A stretch of 64,000 nt of DNA from Ethanoligenens harbinense YUAN-3 (GTDB lineage: Bacteria; Bacillota; Clostridia; Oscillospirales; Ethanoligenentaceae). The DNA lies in the NCBI RefSeq assembly GCF_000178115.2, contig NC_014828.1:643501-707500 (forward strand), in the 5' to 3' direction. The notes under the pieces were generated by a model. It did not search any database. It was not told the DNA's origin and saw only the letters and a program-made list of their open reading frames with translations. This document shows positions 26,198-37,200 of this stretch, in pieces. A program made the position numbers and the translations under genes. How positions within the stretch are numbered: position 1 is the stretch's first letter; each line of letters starts with the position of its first letter.

Positions 26198-29100
26198 TCA
26201 CACGGATTTGCGTTTTTGCGACCGTACAAAGATTAGAATGCCCGCTACAACAAGGGCAACCAGCAGAAAATCGATGCCATAGAGAACCCATGGCGTTTCC
26301 TGGCCGGTTTTAGGGTTTGCCTCCTCACCCGACGAGGATGCGGCGGATGCCGTGTTGGACAAAGACGACGACGCAGCAGAAGCGGATGTCTCATGCCCGA
26401 TCGTGATCGGAGTCAAAGCGTCTTGAGCTGCCTGCAGCGTGCTGAACGCGCTGTTGATTTCTTCTTGGCTCGGTTCCCCGGCGAGAACCTTCCGCGCAGC
26501 CGCCAGCGCATCGCCGAGCGCCTTCCAACTGTCCTGGGTGTATTTCGTGGAATCCAGCTTCGTAACCGCCGCAACTAGTGTGTTCAGCTGGGTGCGGTCA
26601 ACGGTAACCGCTGTGTTCCGGAATGCGGCCGTTGCGCCATTCAGTGACGTGATAGCCGCTTGAATTTGGCCCAGTGTGGCATTTGCATCGTTTTTCACCG
26701 CTTGGGATGTATTGATGCTATCTTGAAGCGCATCAATGTTGCTTTGTGCATAGTCTCCCTCATGGTCACCCGCAACAGCCCCGTCGTGCAGTGTCTGCGC
26801 ATCGGCGATGGCGGACTGCAACGCGGCCTTTTCCGCGTTGAGCTCCACGGCCGCAATGGCGGCCTCGTCCGCGGTCAGTGTAGCGTAATTGGTTACCATA
26901 GTCTTTTCTTCATCCGTCAATGCGTCGTATGCCGTACGTGCAGCCACGACCGCATCCACGTCGCTCAGGGAAACATCGGCCGGCAGCGCCGCGATTTGCT
27001 GCTGAACTACTTTGGCAGCGGCCTGCTCTTGCTGCAGTGTCGTAAGCCTCGCCTCATCCGCGGTCAATACAGAATAATTGGTCACCATTGCCTTCTGATC
27101 ATCCGTCAGAGCATCATATGCGCTTTGAGCAGCCTGCAATGCGGCCTGATCGTTCAGCGTGACGGCTGCTGGCAGCGCCGCAATCGCGTCGATCACCGAC
27201 TTGGCAGCAGCCTGATTGATCTCTTTGGTGATGATACTTTCATCCGCAGCCAACACATCGTAATTGCTTACCAAAGGCTGTTCATCATTTGTCAAAGCGT
27301 CATAAGCCGCCTGTGCGGCCTGGACATCGGCCTGATCCGTCAAGGTAATGCTGTCCGGCAGGGATGCAATCTTTGTGGAGACCGCATCCGCAGCCGTTTT
27401 GTAGATTGAGGACGACATGCCTGAAAACCGCAAGCTGAAATTAAAATCAATCTCGTTGTAATTGCCTGTTCCGGTCAGGTAATTCACATCGAAGAAGGCC
27501 TTTTTGGAAGACGACAGCGAGGCAGCATAAGGCGAATAAGTGGAAATATAGAGCTTGTTCGCCTCTTCGTTGAACTCCAGCATTTTCATCCAGCCTTCGC
27601 CGCCATTGTAGGCAAACTGATAGTCGGAAAGCAGGCCGATTACCGAATTGCCAGAGTTGTTGGTCAGCGTCATCATACCGGAGCCGTGGTTATGCCCGGC
27701 CACCATCATAAACACCTGATTGTAGTTCTTGACGATATTCCAGACCAGAGTACCGTTTGCACTGTCGTCGTGACTGTTGTCCAGTGTGATCGCACTGGGG
27801 TCAGTGGGGGAAACCGCAAACAGGTCGTGGCTTGTTACAATGGTCGGAATATTGGGATTAGCCTTCAGGACGTTTTCAAACCAGGTTAGGTCGTTCGAGT
27901 TGATGCTGGGATAGGCGCTGGTGTTCTGGTTCCACGCCAGAGAGAGCACCATGTACTTGTAGCTACCTGCGTTGAAAATCATATAGGAGCTCAACCCGGA
28001 CGGCGAGTTGTTTGTTAACGTGGCGTCTTTTACATTGTTGCTGAAATCGGAGATATACTGGCTTTGGGAACCCCAATTGGTGCGGTAATAACTGGAGACT
28101 CCGCACCAGGTCGCCTCGCCGAAGTTTCCGCCGCCGTTGTAGAAATCGTGGTTGCCCGGCTGCACAAAAAATGGAACGCCGTTCTTGGCGAGCTGACCGA
28201 AGATGTTGAGCGCGCGGTCGTTTTCATCCGGGCTGTCGTCCACCTGAACGACATCACCCAAATGAATAACCGATTTGATCCGGTTTTTGACCTGGTTGTC
28301 AATCAGCCACTTGACGTCAGCTGTCATGGTTTGCGGCACGTCTTCAATTTCATACTGGGTATCTGGGAAAAGCGCCATGTTGTAATCGTCCACGTTATGC
28401 ATAGTAAACGAGCTGTTGGAACCGTAGTTCTGCAGATATTGCGTGGGGTCGGGCACCAGCCACTCGCTCTGCGCAAGCGCCCGATCGGAAACGCGCACTT
28501 CCTGCAGATTGCCTTCCAGCAGCTTGTCCAGCACACCGCCGTAGTAACATCCGCCAATCCGGAAACGTCCGTCGCTCGGGTCTGCATAAATACCGACCAG
28601 CGTACCGGTGATGTCGCGGAACCCGTCCGCGCCGTTCAAATAGACTTTGATAGATTTTGTGTCATTGACGACGGTGATTTCATACCATTTATCGCCCTCG
28701 TCCATGGTAACGCCCCATGCAGAATCGAATTTGTAACTGGTGTTGTCCGCTGCGTTGGAGGATTCGACCTGCGTTTCCTTGCAGTTGGAAAGCGCAATGT
28801 TGAACGTGCCCTGCGGCTCCGAAATGGAGTTGGCTTCCCCGGAACGCTGGAGGAACGACATCCATGCCTGGCTGGTTGTCCAATACGACGGAAATTTGTA
28901 GAGCAACTCCATGGTATATCCGTTGGTAAACTGTTCCTTGCTGATGGGCGAGCCCGCTGTGGTAATAAAATCAGCGCCTGTGTTAGTCCCGTTCGTTTTG
29001 GCGTTTGCGGCGGTCCACTGTATGCTGCCCTGTCCGTCCGCCGTCATTTTGTCGTCGCTGAAATTGACGTACTGGCTCCAATCGGACGCCGAGCCAAAGG

Positions 29101-30727
29101 TTTCTTCATTCAGATCGTTGCCGTTACCGCTTGCGTCCTTAATGACAAGGTTGCCGCTTTGCGCCGTGCCGGATTTGACTTCGGACGAGTTGAATTTCCA
29201 GTCTGCAACCGTGGAGTCGCGCGTCTTCGCGGCAAGAACGGCGCTCAGTTCCGACTCGCCGTATGTGTTGTCGGCCGTCACCTTGTAATAATAGGTGGAT
29301 TTTGGGGAAAGCCCTGTATCGGTGTAGCTCAGTGCGGTGCCGCTGTAAATCTGTGCATAAGTTCCTCCTGCACTGTCGGCACGATAGAGATTGTAGAAAT
29401 CTGCCCCGTGAACTGCATTCCAGTTGAGCGTTGCGCTGTCGCTGGAGTAATAACTCTCGCTCAGGTCGGGAGCGACCGGTGTGCCTGGCTTCGTTGTGAC
29501 TGCCACCTCATTGGAATAGGCGGATTCGCTCGTGGCATCCCGGTAGGTTACGACATAATAGTAAGACTGCGATTCGTCCAGATTCGTATCCGTAAAATTC
29601 GCCGCGGTGCCCTGATAAACGCGGGAATAGCCGCTGCCGGAGGTTGAGGAACGATAAACTTGATATTGCGTCGCGCCCTCCTCCGCGGGCCAGTTCAAAT
29701 CGACCGTGTGCGCGGTTGTATTGTCCGCACTCAGCGCGAGCTTGTTCATCACGTCGATATTCGCGGTGATGGGCTGCGATGTGCCCACAACAACGCCTTT
29801 CACCGTGAAGTCACCGCCGGACGCATAGGAAGATGGATCAACTGCATCCCATGTGACGGCGACGTTTTTTGTCGAGCCGTCGGAATATGTTGCGCTCACC
29901 AGTGCCGGCAGCACGGGTGCCGTACCGACAGTTGTCGTCACGGCAACTGAATTCGGTACGGAAGAAACCGTGGCGTTCAGAATGGATGAAAGCTGATCTG
30001 AGGTGAGCGCCGTGTTGTAAATACGGAAATTATCTACCTTACCGTTAAAGTACGGATCGCCGGAATATAGAGACTTTCCAATATATCCGGTAAAATCGGC
30101 GGCGGCGGTGTACATGGCGGCCGGGTCAGACGTCATGCTGGCGTTTGTGGCGACACACTTGCCGTTCACATATAACTGTTCCGTTTTGGAATCAAGCGAA
30201 AGAACCAGCGCCACATTGTTCCACGCACCAACTGACAGCGCAGAGCCGGAGACCCCCTGCTCGTTCATGTACCCGTTGCCTGTCGTACCGTTGGTGGTAA
30301 TGGCACCGTAAAGATGTCCGCTGCCGTTCAGAGAGTTGACGAAAATATATGTGCCGCTGTTCGGGCCAATCCCGAAAAGCCATCTGTTTGTCGCGGCAGA
30401 TGTCACATAAACATCCGCCATCACGGTGACATTGTGTACGCCATTCATCACACCCTTGGGAATTGTGACATACCCGTTGGAACCGTTCAGAACAACACCG
30501 CCATTATCCTTGCCAGTGCCCCAGGACGCGCCGCTACTAAGCGTGCCATCGTTTCCGTGGCCGGAAGCATCGTGCGCCGTCGTTCCGGATGTTTCATCAA
30601 AGTTGTACTGGACAAGCAGGTTGCTCTGTATCCCGTCGGCTTTCGCCAGCGACAGCATGCCCTGCAAGCCGGACAAGGCGATCAGTACGGAGAGAAATAC
30701 GGCCAAGGTCTTTCGAAACTTTTTCAT
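26198..30727 (-). CDS. Large sortase-anchored surface protein with a metallophosphoesterase domain
   Basis: About 1509 residues. A signal peptide (MKKFRKTLAVFLSVLIALSG ... LAKADG) is followed by a LamG-like domain (about 35-255), a bacterial Ig-like domain (255-325), two fibronectin type III domains (325-500), a second LamG-like domain (500-760) and a calcineurin-like metallophosphoesterase (760-1065: LFPDTQYE, IHLGDVVQ, QPGNHDF, TSHDLF, VAGHNHGSG). Then come three repeats of about 65 residues (AYDALTDDQKAMVTNYSVLT type) and two FIVAR-like helical segments. NPKTG, a hydrophobic segment and RSQKRKSV form a sortase sorting signal. It is likely wall-anchored and acts on extracellular phosphate esters or binds carbohydrate. 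ATG 30727 is chosen because it starts the signal peptide; longer starts are in frame. Confidence 0.85.
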   Translation of the reverse strand: MKKFRKTLAVFLSVLIALSGLQGMLSLAKADGIQSNLLVQYNFDETSGTTAHDASGHGNDGTLSSGASWGTGKDNGGVVLNGSNGYVTIPKGVMNGVHNVTVMADVYVTSAATNRWLFGIGPNSGTYIFVNSLNGSGHLYGAITTNGTTGNGYMNEQGVSGSALSVGAWNNVALVLSLDSKTEQLYVNGKCVATNASMTSDPAAMYTAAADFTGYIGKSLYSGDPYFNGKVDNFRIYNTALTSDQLSSILNATVSSVPNSVAVTTTVGTAPVLPALVSATYSDGSTKNVAVTWDAVDPSSYASGGDFTVKGVVVGTSQPITANIDVMNKLALSADNTTAHTVDLNWPAEEGATQYQVYRSSTSGSGYSRVYQGTAANFTDTNLDESQSYYYVVTYRDATSESAYSNEVAVTTKPGTPVAPDLSESYYSSDSATLNWNAVHGADFYNLYRADSAGGTYAQIYSGTALSYTDTGLSPKSTYYYKVTADNTYGESELSAVLAAKTRDSTVADWKFNSSEVKSGTAQSGNLVIKDASGNGNDLNEETFGSASDWSQYVNFSDDKMTADGQGSIQWTAANAKTNGTNTGADFITTAGSPISKEQFTNGYTMELLYKFPSYWTTSQAWMSFLQRSGEANSISEPQGTFNIALSNCKETQVESSNAADNTSYKFDSAWGVTMDEGDKWYEITVVNDTKSIKVYLNGADGFRDITGTLVGIYADPSDGRFRIGGCYYGGVLDKLLEGNLQEVRVSDRALAQSEWLVPDPTQYLQNYGSNSSFTMHNVDDYNMALFPDTQYEIEDVPQTMTADVKWLIDNQVKNRIKSVIHLGDVVQVDDSPDENDRALNIFGQLAKNGVPFFVQPGNHDFYNGGGNFGEATWCGVSSYYRTNWGSQSQYISDFSNNVKDATLTNNSPSGLSSYMIFNAGSYKYMVLSLAWNQNTSAYPSINSNDLTWFENVLKANPNIPTIVTSHDLFAVSPTDPSAITLDNSHDDSANGTLVWNIVKNYNQVFMMVAGHNHGSGMMTLTNNSGNSVIGLLSDYQFAYNGGEGWMKMLEFNEEANKLYISTYSPYAASLSSSKKAFFDVNYLTGTGNYNEIDFNFSLRFSGMSSSIYKTAADAVSTKIASLPDSITLTDQADVQAAQAAYDALTNDEQPLVSNYDVLAADESIITKEINQAAAKSVIDAIAALPAAVTLNDQAALQAAQSAYDALTDDQKAMVTNYSVLTADEARLTTLQQEQAAAKVVQQQIAALPADVSLSDVDAVVAARTAYDALTDEEKTMVTNYATLTADEAAIAAVELNAEKAALQSAIADAQTLHDGAVAGDHEGDYAQSNIDALQDSINTSQAVKNDANATLGQIQAAITSLNGATAAFRNTAVTVDRTQLNTLVAAVTKLDSTKYTQDSWKALGDALAAARKVLAGEPSQEEINSAFSTLQAAQDALTPITIGHETSASAASSSLSNTASAASSSGEEANPKTGQETPWVLYGIDFLLVALVVAGILIFVRSQKRKSV

Positions 30728-30793
30728 ATGGCTAACTACACACTCCTCTACATTCAATTGTGATTTCCCGATGCGGATAAAACGGCGCAGCAT

Positions 30794-31063
30794 GTTCTCT
30801 TATTTCCGGCAGACAGCAAGCGCACCAACATATTATACTTTATTTTTGTATTATTTAGGTAAATTTTAGGCAAACTTTATATAATGCCTGTGAAAAATTT
30901 TGATAAAATATTGCGTACGAAAAAATGCCGATGGCCATGTGACCGATTCTAGTGATTTGTGCAAAAAAACATTTCCGCGTGTCCCGAACATACTTATCAG
31001 AATTGCGTTATCTTTTTTATCATTTATGCTAAGTGTGATGCGCGCCGAATTTAGAATCCGTAT
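30794..31063. other. AT-rich intergenic stretch between the surface protein and the integrase remnant
   Basis: It holds the promoter region of the surface-protein gene and the decayed sequence beyond the integrase fragment. A plus-strand frame at 30900-31142 has no ribosome binding site and lies over the integrase remnant. No gene is supported. Confidence 0.35.
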
Positions 31064-31225
31064 TCACAAGCGCTTAAATTTTGTAAGCGGTTCCAACTCA
31101 TCTGCAAAGAAGGACAAAAATTGTGACAGGTCAATCCGATAAGCGTTCAATGTCTTTTTGTCTGGCATTTTTTGGGATTTACAGTAGCTTAAGTAATTGC
31201 TGATTTGCATGTATAATTGATTCAT
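31064..31225 (-). pseudogene. N-terminal fragment of a tyrosine recombinase
   Basis: ATG 31225 has AGGAGG seven bases upstream and opens a 53-residue frame: MNQLYMQISNYLSYCKSQKM, PDKKTLNAYRIDLSQFLSFF, then ADELEPLTKFKRL and a stop. The pattern (short helix, then KTxxAYRxDLxxFxxF) is the core-binding N-terminal domain of phage- or Xer-type integrases. The catalytic domain is missing. It lies 58 bases beyond the oldest end of the CRISPR array. Confidence 0.65.
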
Positions 31226-31282
31226 AATGTTCCTCCTGGTTTTTAGGTTGAAATCATTATGAGCCGTTTCTTATGGGTTGTC

Positions 31283-34200
31283 GTTTCAATCCACGCTCTC
31301 CGTGTGGAGAGCGACTTTCCTCCTGGCAAAATTAAAACAGAATATATATATTTCAATCCACGCTCTCCGTGTGGAGAGCGACCGCCGTCAAGGGTGCTAC
31401 GCGTCGCTTACAGCGATATTTCAATCCACGCTCTCCGTGTGGAGAGCGACCCCCGTCTGATGATGACCGGATGGCTACCGGTCGATTTCAATCCACGCTC
31501 TCCGTGTGGAGAGCGACGGCCGATTCGATAGATTTAAGGCTATCCAGTTTAATTTCAATCCACGCTCTCCGTGTGGAGAGCGACTTTCCTCCTGGCAAAA
31601 TTAAAACAGAATATATATATTTCAATCCACGCTCTCCGTGTGGAGAGCGACTCCCAGCAGTTTGCCAGCATGGTATACGCTCCATAATTTCAATCCACGC
31701 TCTCCGTGTGGAGAGCGACCAACAACACCCATGTGGGCGCGCAGATCACGCTGCATTTCAATCCACGCTCTCCGTGTGGAGAGCGACCTTGTCGATGTTT
31801 ACGTCGGGTTAAGTGTCTATCATTTCAATCCACGCTCTCCGTGTGGAGAGCGACCCTGTACTATGATGGAGTTCGCATTCATTGGACAACATTTCAATCC
31901 ACGCTCTCCGTGTGGAGAGCGACTGGCACGGGATATTTATGGTCGCATTCGAGGTACATTTCAATCCACGCTCTCCGTGTGGAGAGCGACGCGCGCGTGG
32001 GTCTGTCAAACTGCGTAAACAGAAATTTCAATCCACGCTCTCCGTGTGGAGAGCGACTACGCATCAACTTACGAGATATCATGACAAGAGCATTTCAATC
32101 CACGCTCTCCGTGTGGAGAGCGACCAGAAGCAGAGGCGAAGCCGCAATGGCCGCAACGGATTTCAATCCACGCTCTCCGTGTGGAGAGCGACAAAGGCAA
32201 TGTGGTGCTGCAGGTGCCGGAGGACATTTCAATCCACGCTCTCCGTGTGGAGAGCGACATACAGGCTTGGATTTGGATAATGTCGCTTCCATATTTCAAT
32301 CCACGCTCTCCGTGTGGAGAGCGACCCTCGGTAACCGCAGAGGTATCCGCACTGGTGGATATTTCAATCCACGCTCTCCGTGTGGAGAGCGACCGCAGCA
32401 GCGCCGCCGTGGCAACGTCCTGCTGGACATTTCAATCCACGCTCTCCGTGTGGAGAGCGACCGGATCGTGGCTGACATATGGTGATATCGAGAACATTTC
32501 AATCCACGCTCTCCGTGTGGAGAGCGACCCGTGGTGGTTAGCTACCAGATCGATGTCCCGTACATTTCAATCCACGCTCTCCGTGTGGAGAGCGACCTAA
32601 GCAGGGCGTTACATTCACCGCTGATCAGGATTTCAATCCACGCTCTCCGTGTGGAGAGCGACTTGTCTGTGGGAATACGTTGCCTTTGATGTTGGTATTT
32701 CAATCCACGCTCTCCGTGTGGAGAGCGACCTTTCCTTGACATTTCAACCAACCTTTCCTGCAAATTTCAATCCACGCTCTCCGTGTGGAGAGCGACCACA
32801 ACTACACCATATTGATGTATATTTCTGCAAAATTTCAATCCACGCTCTCCGTGTGGAGAGCGACTCTGCCGAGCAGGTAGTCTGTTGATGTTTTGAATAT
32901 TTCAATCCACGCTCTCCGTGTGGAGAGCGACCCACGTGATCGGATGGTTTTATCAGCTGTTTCCTATTTCAATCCACGCTCTCCGTGTGGAGAGCGACGT
33001 ATAGACCTTTGTGGCTCTGGTTGTCGCACAGTTATTTCAATCCACGCTCTCCGTGTGGAGAGCGACCTGCCCTGGGCGAGATCAAAGAAAACTATGTGAC
33101 ATTTCAATCCACGCTCTCCGTGTGGAGAGCGACTGATACCCGCCAACATACGATTGGCATTACGTTAATTTCAATCCACGCTCTCCGTGTGGAGAGCGAC
33201 CATACTTTTACCACACTGGCGCTGGATGGCGGCGCATTTCAATCCACGCTCTCCGTGTGGAGAGCGACGCAACTTCCTCCTGCGCTCCGTGAGACTATCT
33301 ATATTTCAATCCACGCTCTCCGTGTGGAGAGCGACTACAACGGGTTCAGGCAGTGCAAACATTGAAAAAGATTTCAATCCACGCTCTCCGTGTGGAGAGC
33401 GACCCTGCCACGATTGCCGGATATCGCCGTATCCAGAAATTTCAATCCACGCTCTCCGTGTGGAGAGCGACCGATGGCAGAGAGGATCAACCTTGAGCAT
33501 CTGGATAATTTCAATCCACGCTCTCCGTGTGGAGAGCGACACAAGCAGGTGGCGGGATATCTCAACGCCAAGAAATTTCAATCCACGCTCTCCGTGTGGA
33601 GAGCGACAGATACTGCTTTATTCCATAGCTGTTGGTGGTAACATTTCAATCCACGCTCTCCGTGTGGAGAGCGACTTTCGCATGGCGGCAGTTGGGATGG
33701 AACAATCCGATATTTCAATCCACGCTCTCCGTGTGGAGAGCGACTTGACGATCATCTTGGTGACGCCGGTGACGTTCTGATTTCAATCCACGCTCTCCGT
33801 GTGGAGAGCGACCTGCACTATGGTTTTCATATCCATACAATAAGATCATTTCAATCCACGCTCTCCGTGTGGAGAGCGACTGCGCTTGGCATGTTGAGTA
33901 TGCGCGCAGCACAAATTTCAATCCACGCTCTCCGTGTGGAGAGCGACATATACATTTTGGCGTAGTAACATGAATGATATTATTTCAATCCACGCTCTCC
34001 GTGTGGAGAGCGACGGCGGCTGTTACTATTATCCGCAAACGGTACATTGATTTCAATCCACGCTCTCCGTGTGGAGAGCGACCCAACACACAACAACGAC
34101 GACAAAATAATCATATATTTCAATCCACGCTCTCCGTGTGGAGAGCGACTTCCCGCGTCGCCGAGGATGACACGCAGCATATCCATTTCAATCCACGCTC

Positions 34201-37200
34201 TCCGTGTGGAGAGCGACGCGGCGATATCCCGGCGGATAACGTGATCGAGGTTATTTCAATCCACGCTCTCCGTGTGGAGAGCGACACCGATTGGGGTATT
34301 TTTTTGCTACTGTGTCACAATTTCAATCCACGCTCTCCGTGTGGAGAGCGACGACGCGCGGCCGCAGCGGGGGTGGCAACGGTATGAAATTTCAATCCAC
34401 GCTCTCCGTGTGGAGAGCGACGTTTTTATATTTGAGGTTTTATGGGATGAAAAAATTTCAATCCACGCTCTCCGTGTGGAGAGCGACCCGAGGGCCTGAC
34501 CAGCAGGCCCACACCACACACATTTCAATCCACGCTCTCCGTGTGGAGAGCGACTCCGATCGCGCCGGGCATACTCCCGAGGATTAAAATTTCAATCCAC
34601 GCTCTCCGTGTGGAGAGCGACCTCAAAATTCGCAATCACATTCGTATGCGTTGGCATTTCAATCCACGCTCTCCGTGTGGAGAGCGACAGTTGCATAGTA
34701 TTGCAACACCATTTTAGTAGACATTTCAATCCACGCTCTCCGTGTGGAGAGCGACTTGGGCATCTGGTTATTTGGTTGTTCGTGCAGGAATTTCAATCCA
34801 CGCTCTCCGTGTGGAGAGCGACCTTCCCCCATCTGGCCGCTGTCGACCATGCATAATATTTCAATCCACGCTCTCCGTGTGGAGAGCGACGATATTTATG
34901 ATGTGGATTTTGAGGTAAAACGGATATTTCAATCCACGCTCTCCGTGTGGAGAGCGACCATCACAACCATCATAATCAGGAATACTTTCACTGATTTCAA
35001 TCCACGCTCTCCGTGTGGAGAGCGACCCTTTTGTTTTGAACCACATATACATTATAACACAATTTCAATCCACGCTCTCCGTGTGGAGAGCGACGCTTGT
35101 TGATGGTTTATGGATGGAATACGTTGATAATTTCAATCCACGCTCTCCGTGTGGAGAGCGACTGATTTTGCCCAATCATTGTGATGTTTGACGCTAATTT
35201 CAATCCACGCTCTCCGTGTGGAGAGCGACGCTCTTGATTGTCATGCTTATCATATATTTTTGAAATTTCAATCCACGCTCTCCGTGTGGAGAGCGACGTG
35301 ATAAGCAATCAGTGTAATAGTTACGTGTTGATTTCAATCCACGCTCTCCGTGTGGAGAGCGACATTCTGAAGTCCTTTAGCATGAAAGTTCCCAAAGATT
35401 TCAATCCACGCTCTCCGTGTGGAGAGCGACATCAAGGTTTCCGCCAATTACCGTTGAATTTGCCATTTCAATCCACGCTCTCCGTGTGGAGAGCGACCAT
35501 CCCGGCGCAAGGTACACAAGACATCCTGCGTATTTCAATCCACGCTCTCCGTGTGGAGAGCGACTATCGGATCGCCTATTGACCTTGCCAGCGTACCCAT
35601 TTCAATCCACGCTCTCCGTGTGGAGAGCGACTTGTCTGCGGGGCGACGGACAGCGGGGTCAAAATCATTTCAATCCACGCTCTCCGTGTGGAGAGCGACT
35701 TTTAATATCCGGAGTGATTTCTCCGGGCTTTGTATTTCAATCCACGCTCTCCGTGTGGAGAGCGACCGGCATCAGCAGCGCTTTTTCCGACGGCTTAGGC
35801 ATTTCAATCCACGCTCTCCGTGTGGAGAGCGACCAGCCCTCACCAATGATGATGCAGTCCCCGGTTCCATTTCAATCCACGCTCTCCGTGTGGAGAGCGA
35901 CTCCACAGGGGCGCAGGGCTTAGGGCACCGGTGAAATTTCAATCCACGCTCTCCGTGTGGAGAGCGACGTATTGGATTCCCCAAATCCTCTATAATTGAA
36001 CTATTTCAATCCACGCTCTCCGTGTGGAGAGCGACGCTGGACGCGTTGAAAGCCCGCATCGACCGTATAATTTCAATCCACGCTCTCCGTGTGGAGAGCG
36101 ACCTCACCTGCTCTACAGCACCGCAAAGGGTGACGATTTCAATCCACGCTCTCCGTGTGGAGAGCGACCTTACCAGACAGGTGTTCAGACACGCGTCCTT
36201 GCGATTTCAATCCACGCTCTCCGTGTGGAGAGCGACATTGGACCGGATGGGTCTCTGGTAGCCTACCTCGATTTCAATCCACGCTCTCCGTGTGGAGAGC
36301 GACGGGGTTTCTATGGAAGGGTTAATGTCCCAATATAAATTTCAATCCACGCTCTCCGTGTGGAGAGCGACACCAGCACACGGGACAGGCCGAGGGAGAA
36401 GCTCTCATTTCAATCCACGCTCTCCGTGTGGAGAGCGACCGCAGACACAGGCCAATCACTTTTGGCAGACCATCATTTCAATCCACGCTCTCCGTGTGGA
36501 GAGCGACGCATGCGTGGTGCCACGGGTATATCACCAACGATATTTCAATCCACGCTCTCCGTGTGGAGAGCGACACAAAGTATGTAATAAATATAACCAT
36601 GCATAACAATTTCAATCCACGCTCTCCGTGTGGAGAGCGACCTTACTTTTTTACCATTTTGCATTATGTCAATAATTTCAATCCACGCTCTCCGTGTGGA
36701 GAGCGACGAGTATCCTTCCATGATGTTGTGACTTAACTCGTGTTATTTCAATCCACGCTCTCCGTGTGGAGAGCGACGTCACCTTCCAGCCCATCCTCAA
36801 CGAGACCCCTATATTTCAATCCACGCTCTCCGTGTGGAGAGCGACATTCTGCGATTACGATGTTATGTGCAGAGTTAGAATTTCAATCCACGCTCTCCGT
36901 GTGGAGAGCGACAGTGGGTGCACGGCGAAATTGCACCCTGCATGGAAATTTCAATCCACGCTCTCCGTGTGGAGAGCGACTGAGTTATCATTAACAGATA
37001 TTAAGCACTATATGGAATTTCAATCCACGCTCTCCGTGTGGAGAGCGACGCAATCCAGTCCGTTATTGCCGTATACGCTGATCATTTCAATCCACGCTCT
37101 CCGTGTGGAGAGCGACTGATTGCATCTTTGGGCATGGGTGCATGTGCAATCATTTCAATCCACGCTCTCCGTGTGGAGAGCGACCAGTTCCGTCAGTGAA

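Noticed and set aside
28064-29647. 527-codon plus-strand frame inside the surface-protein gene
   Set aside because: It is antisense to the FN3, LamG and phosphoesterase domains and has no recognisable domain of its own.
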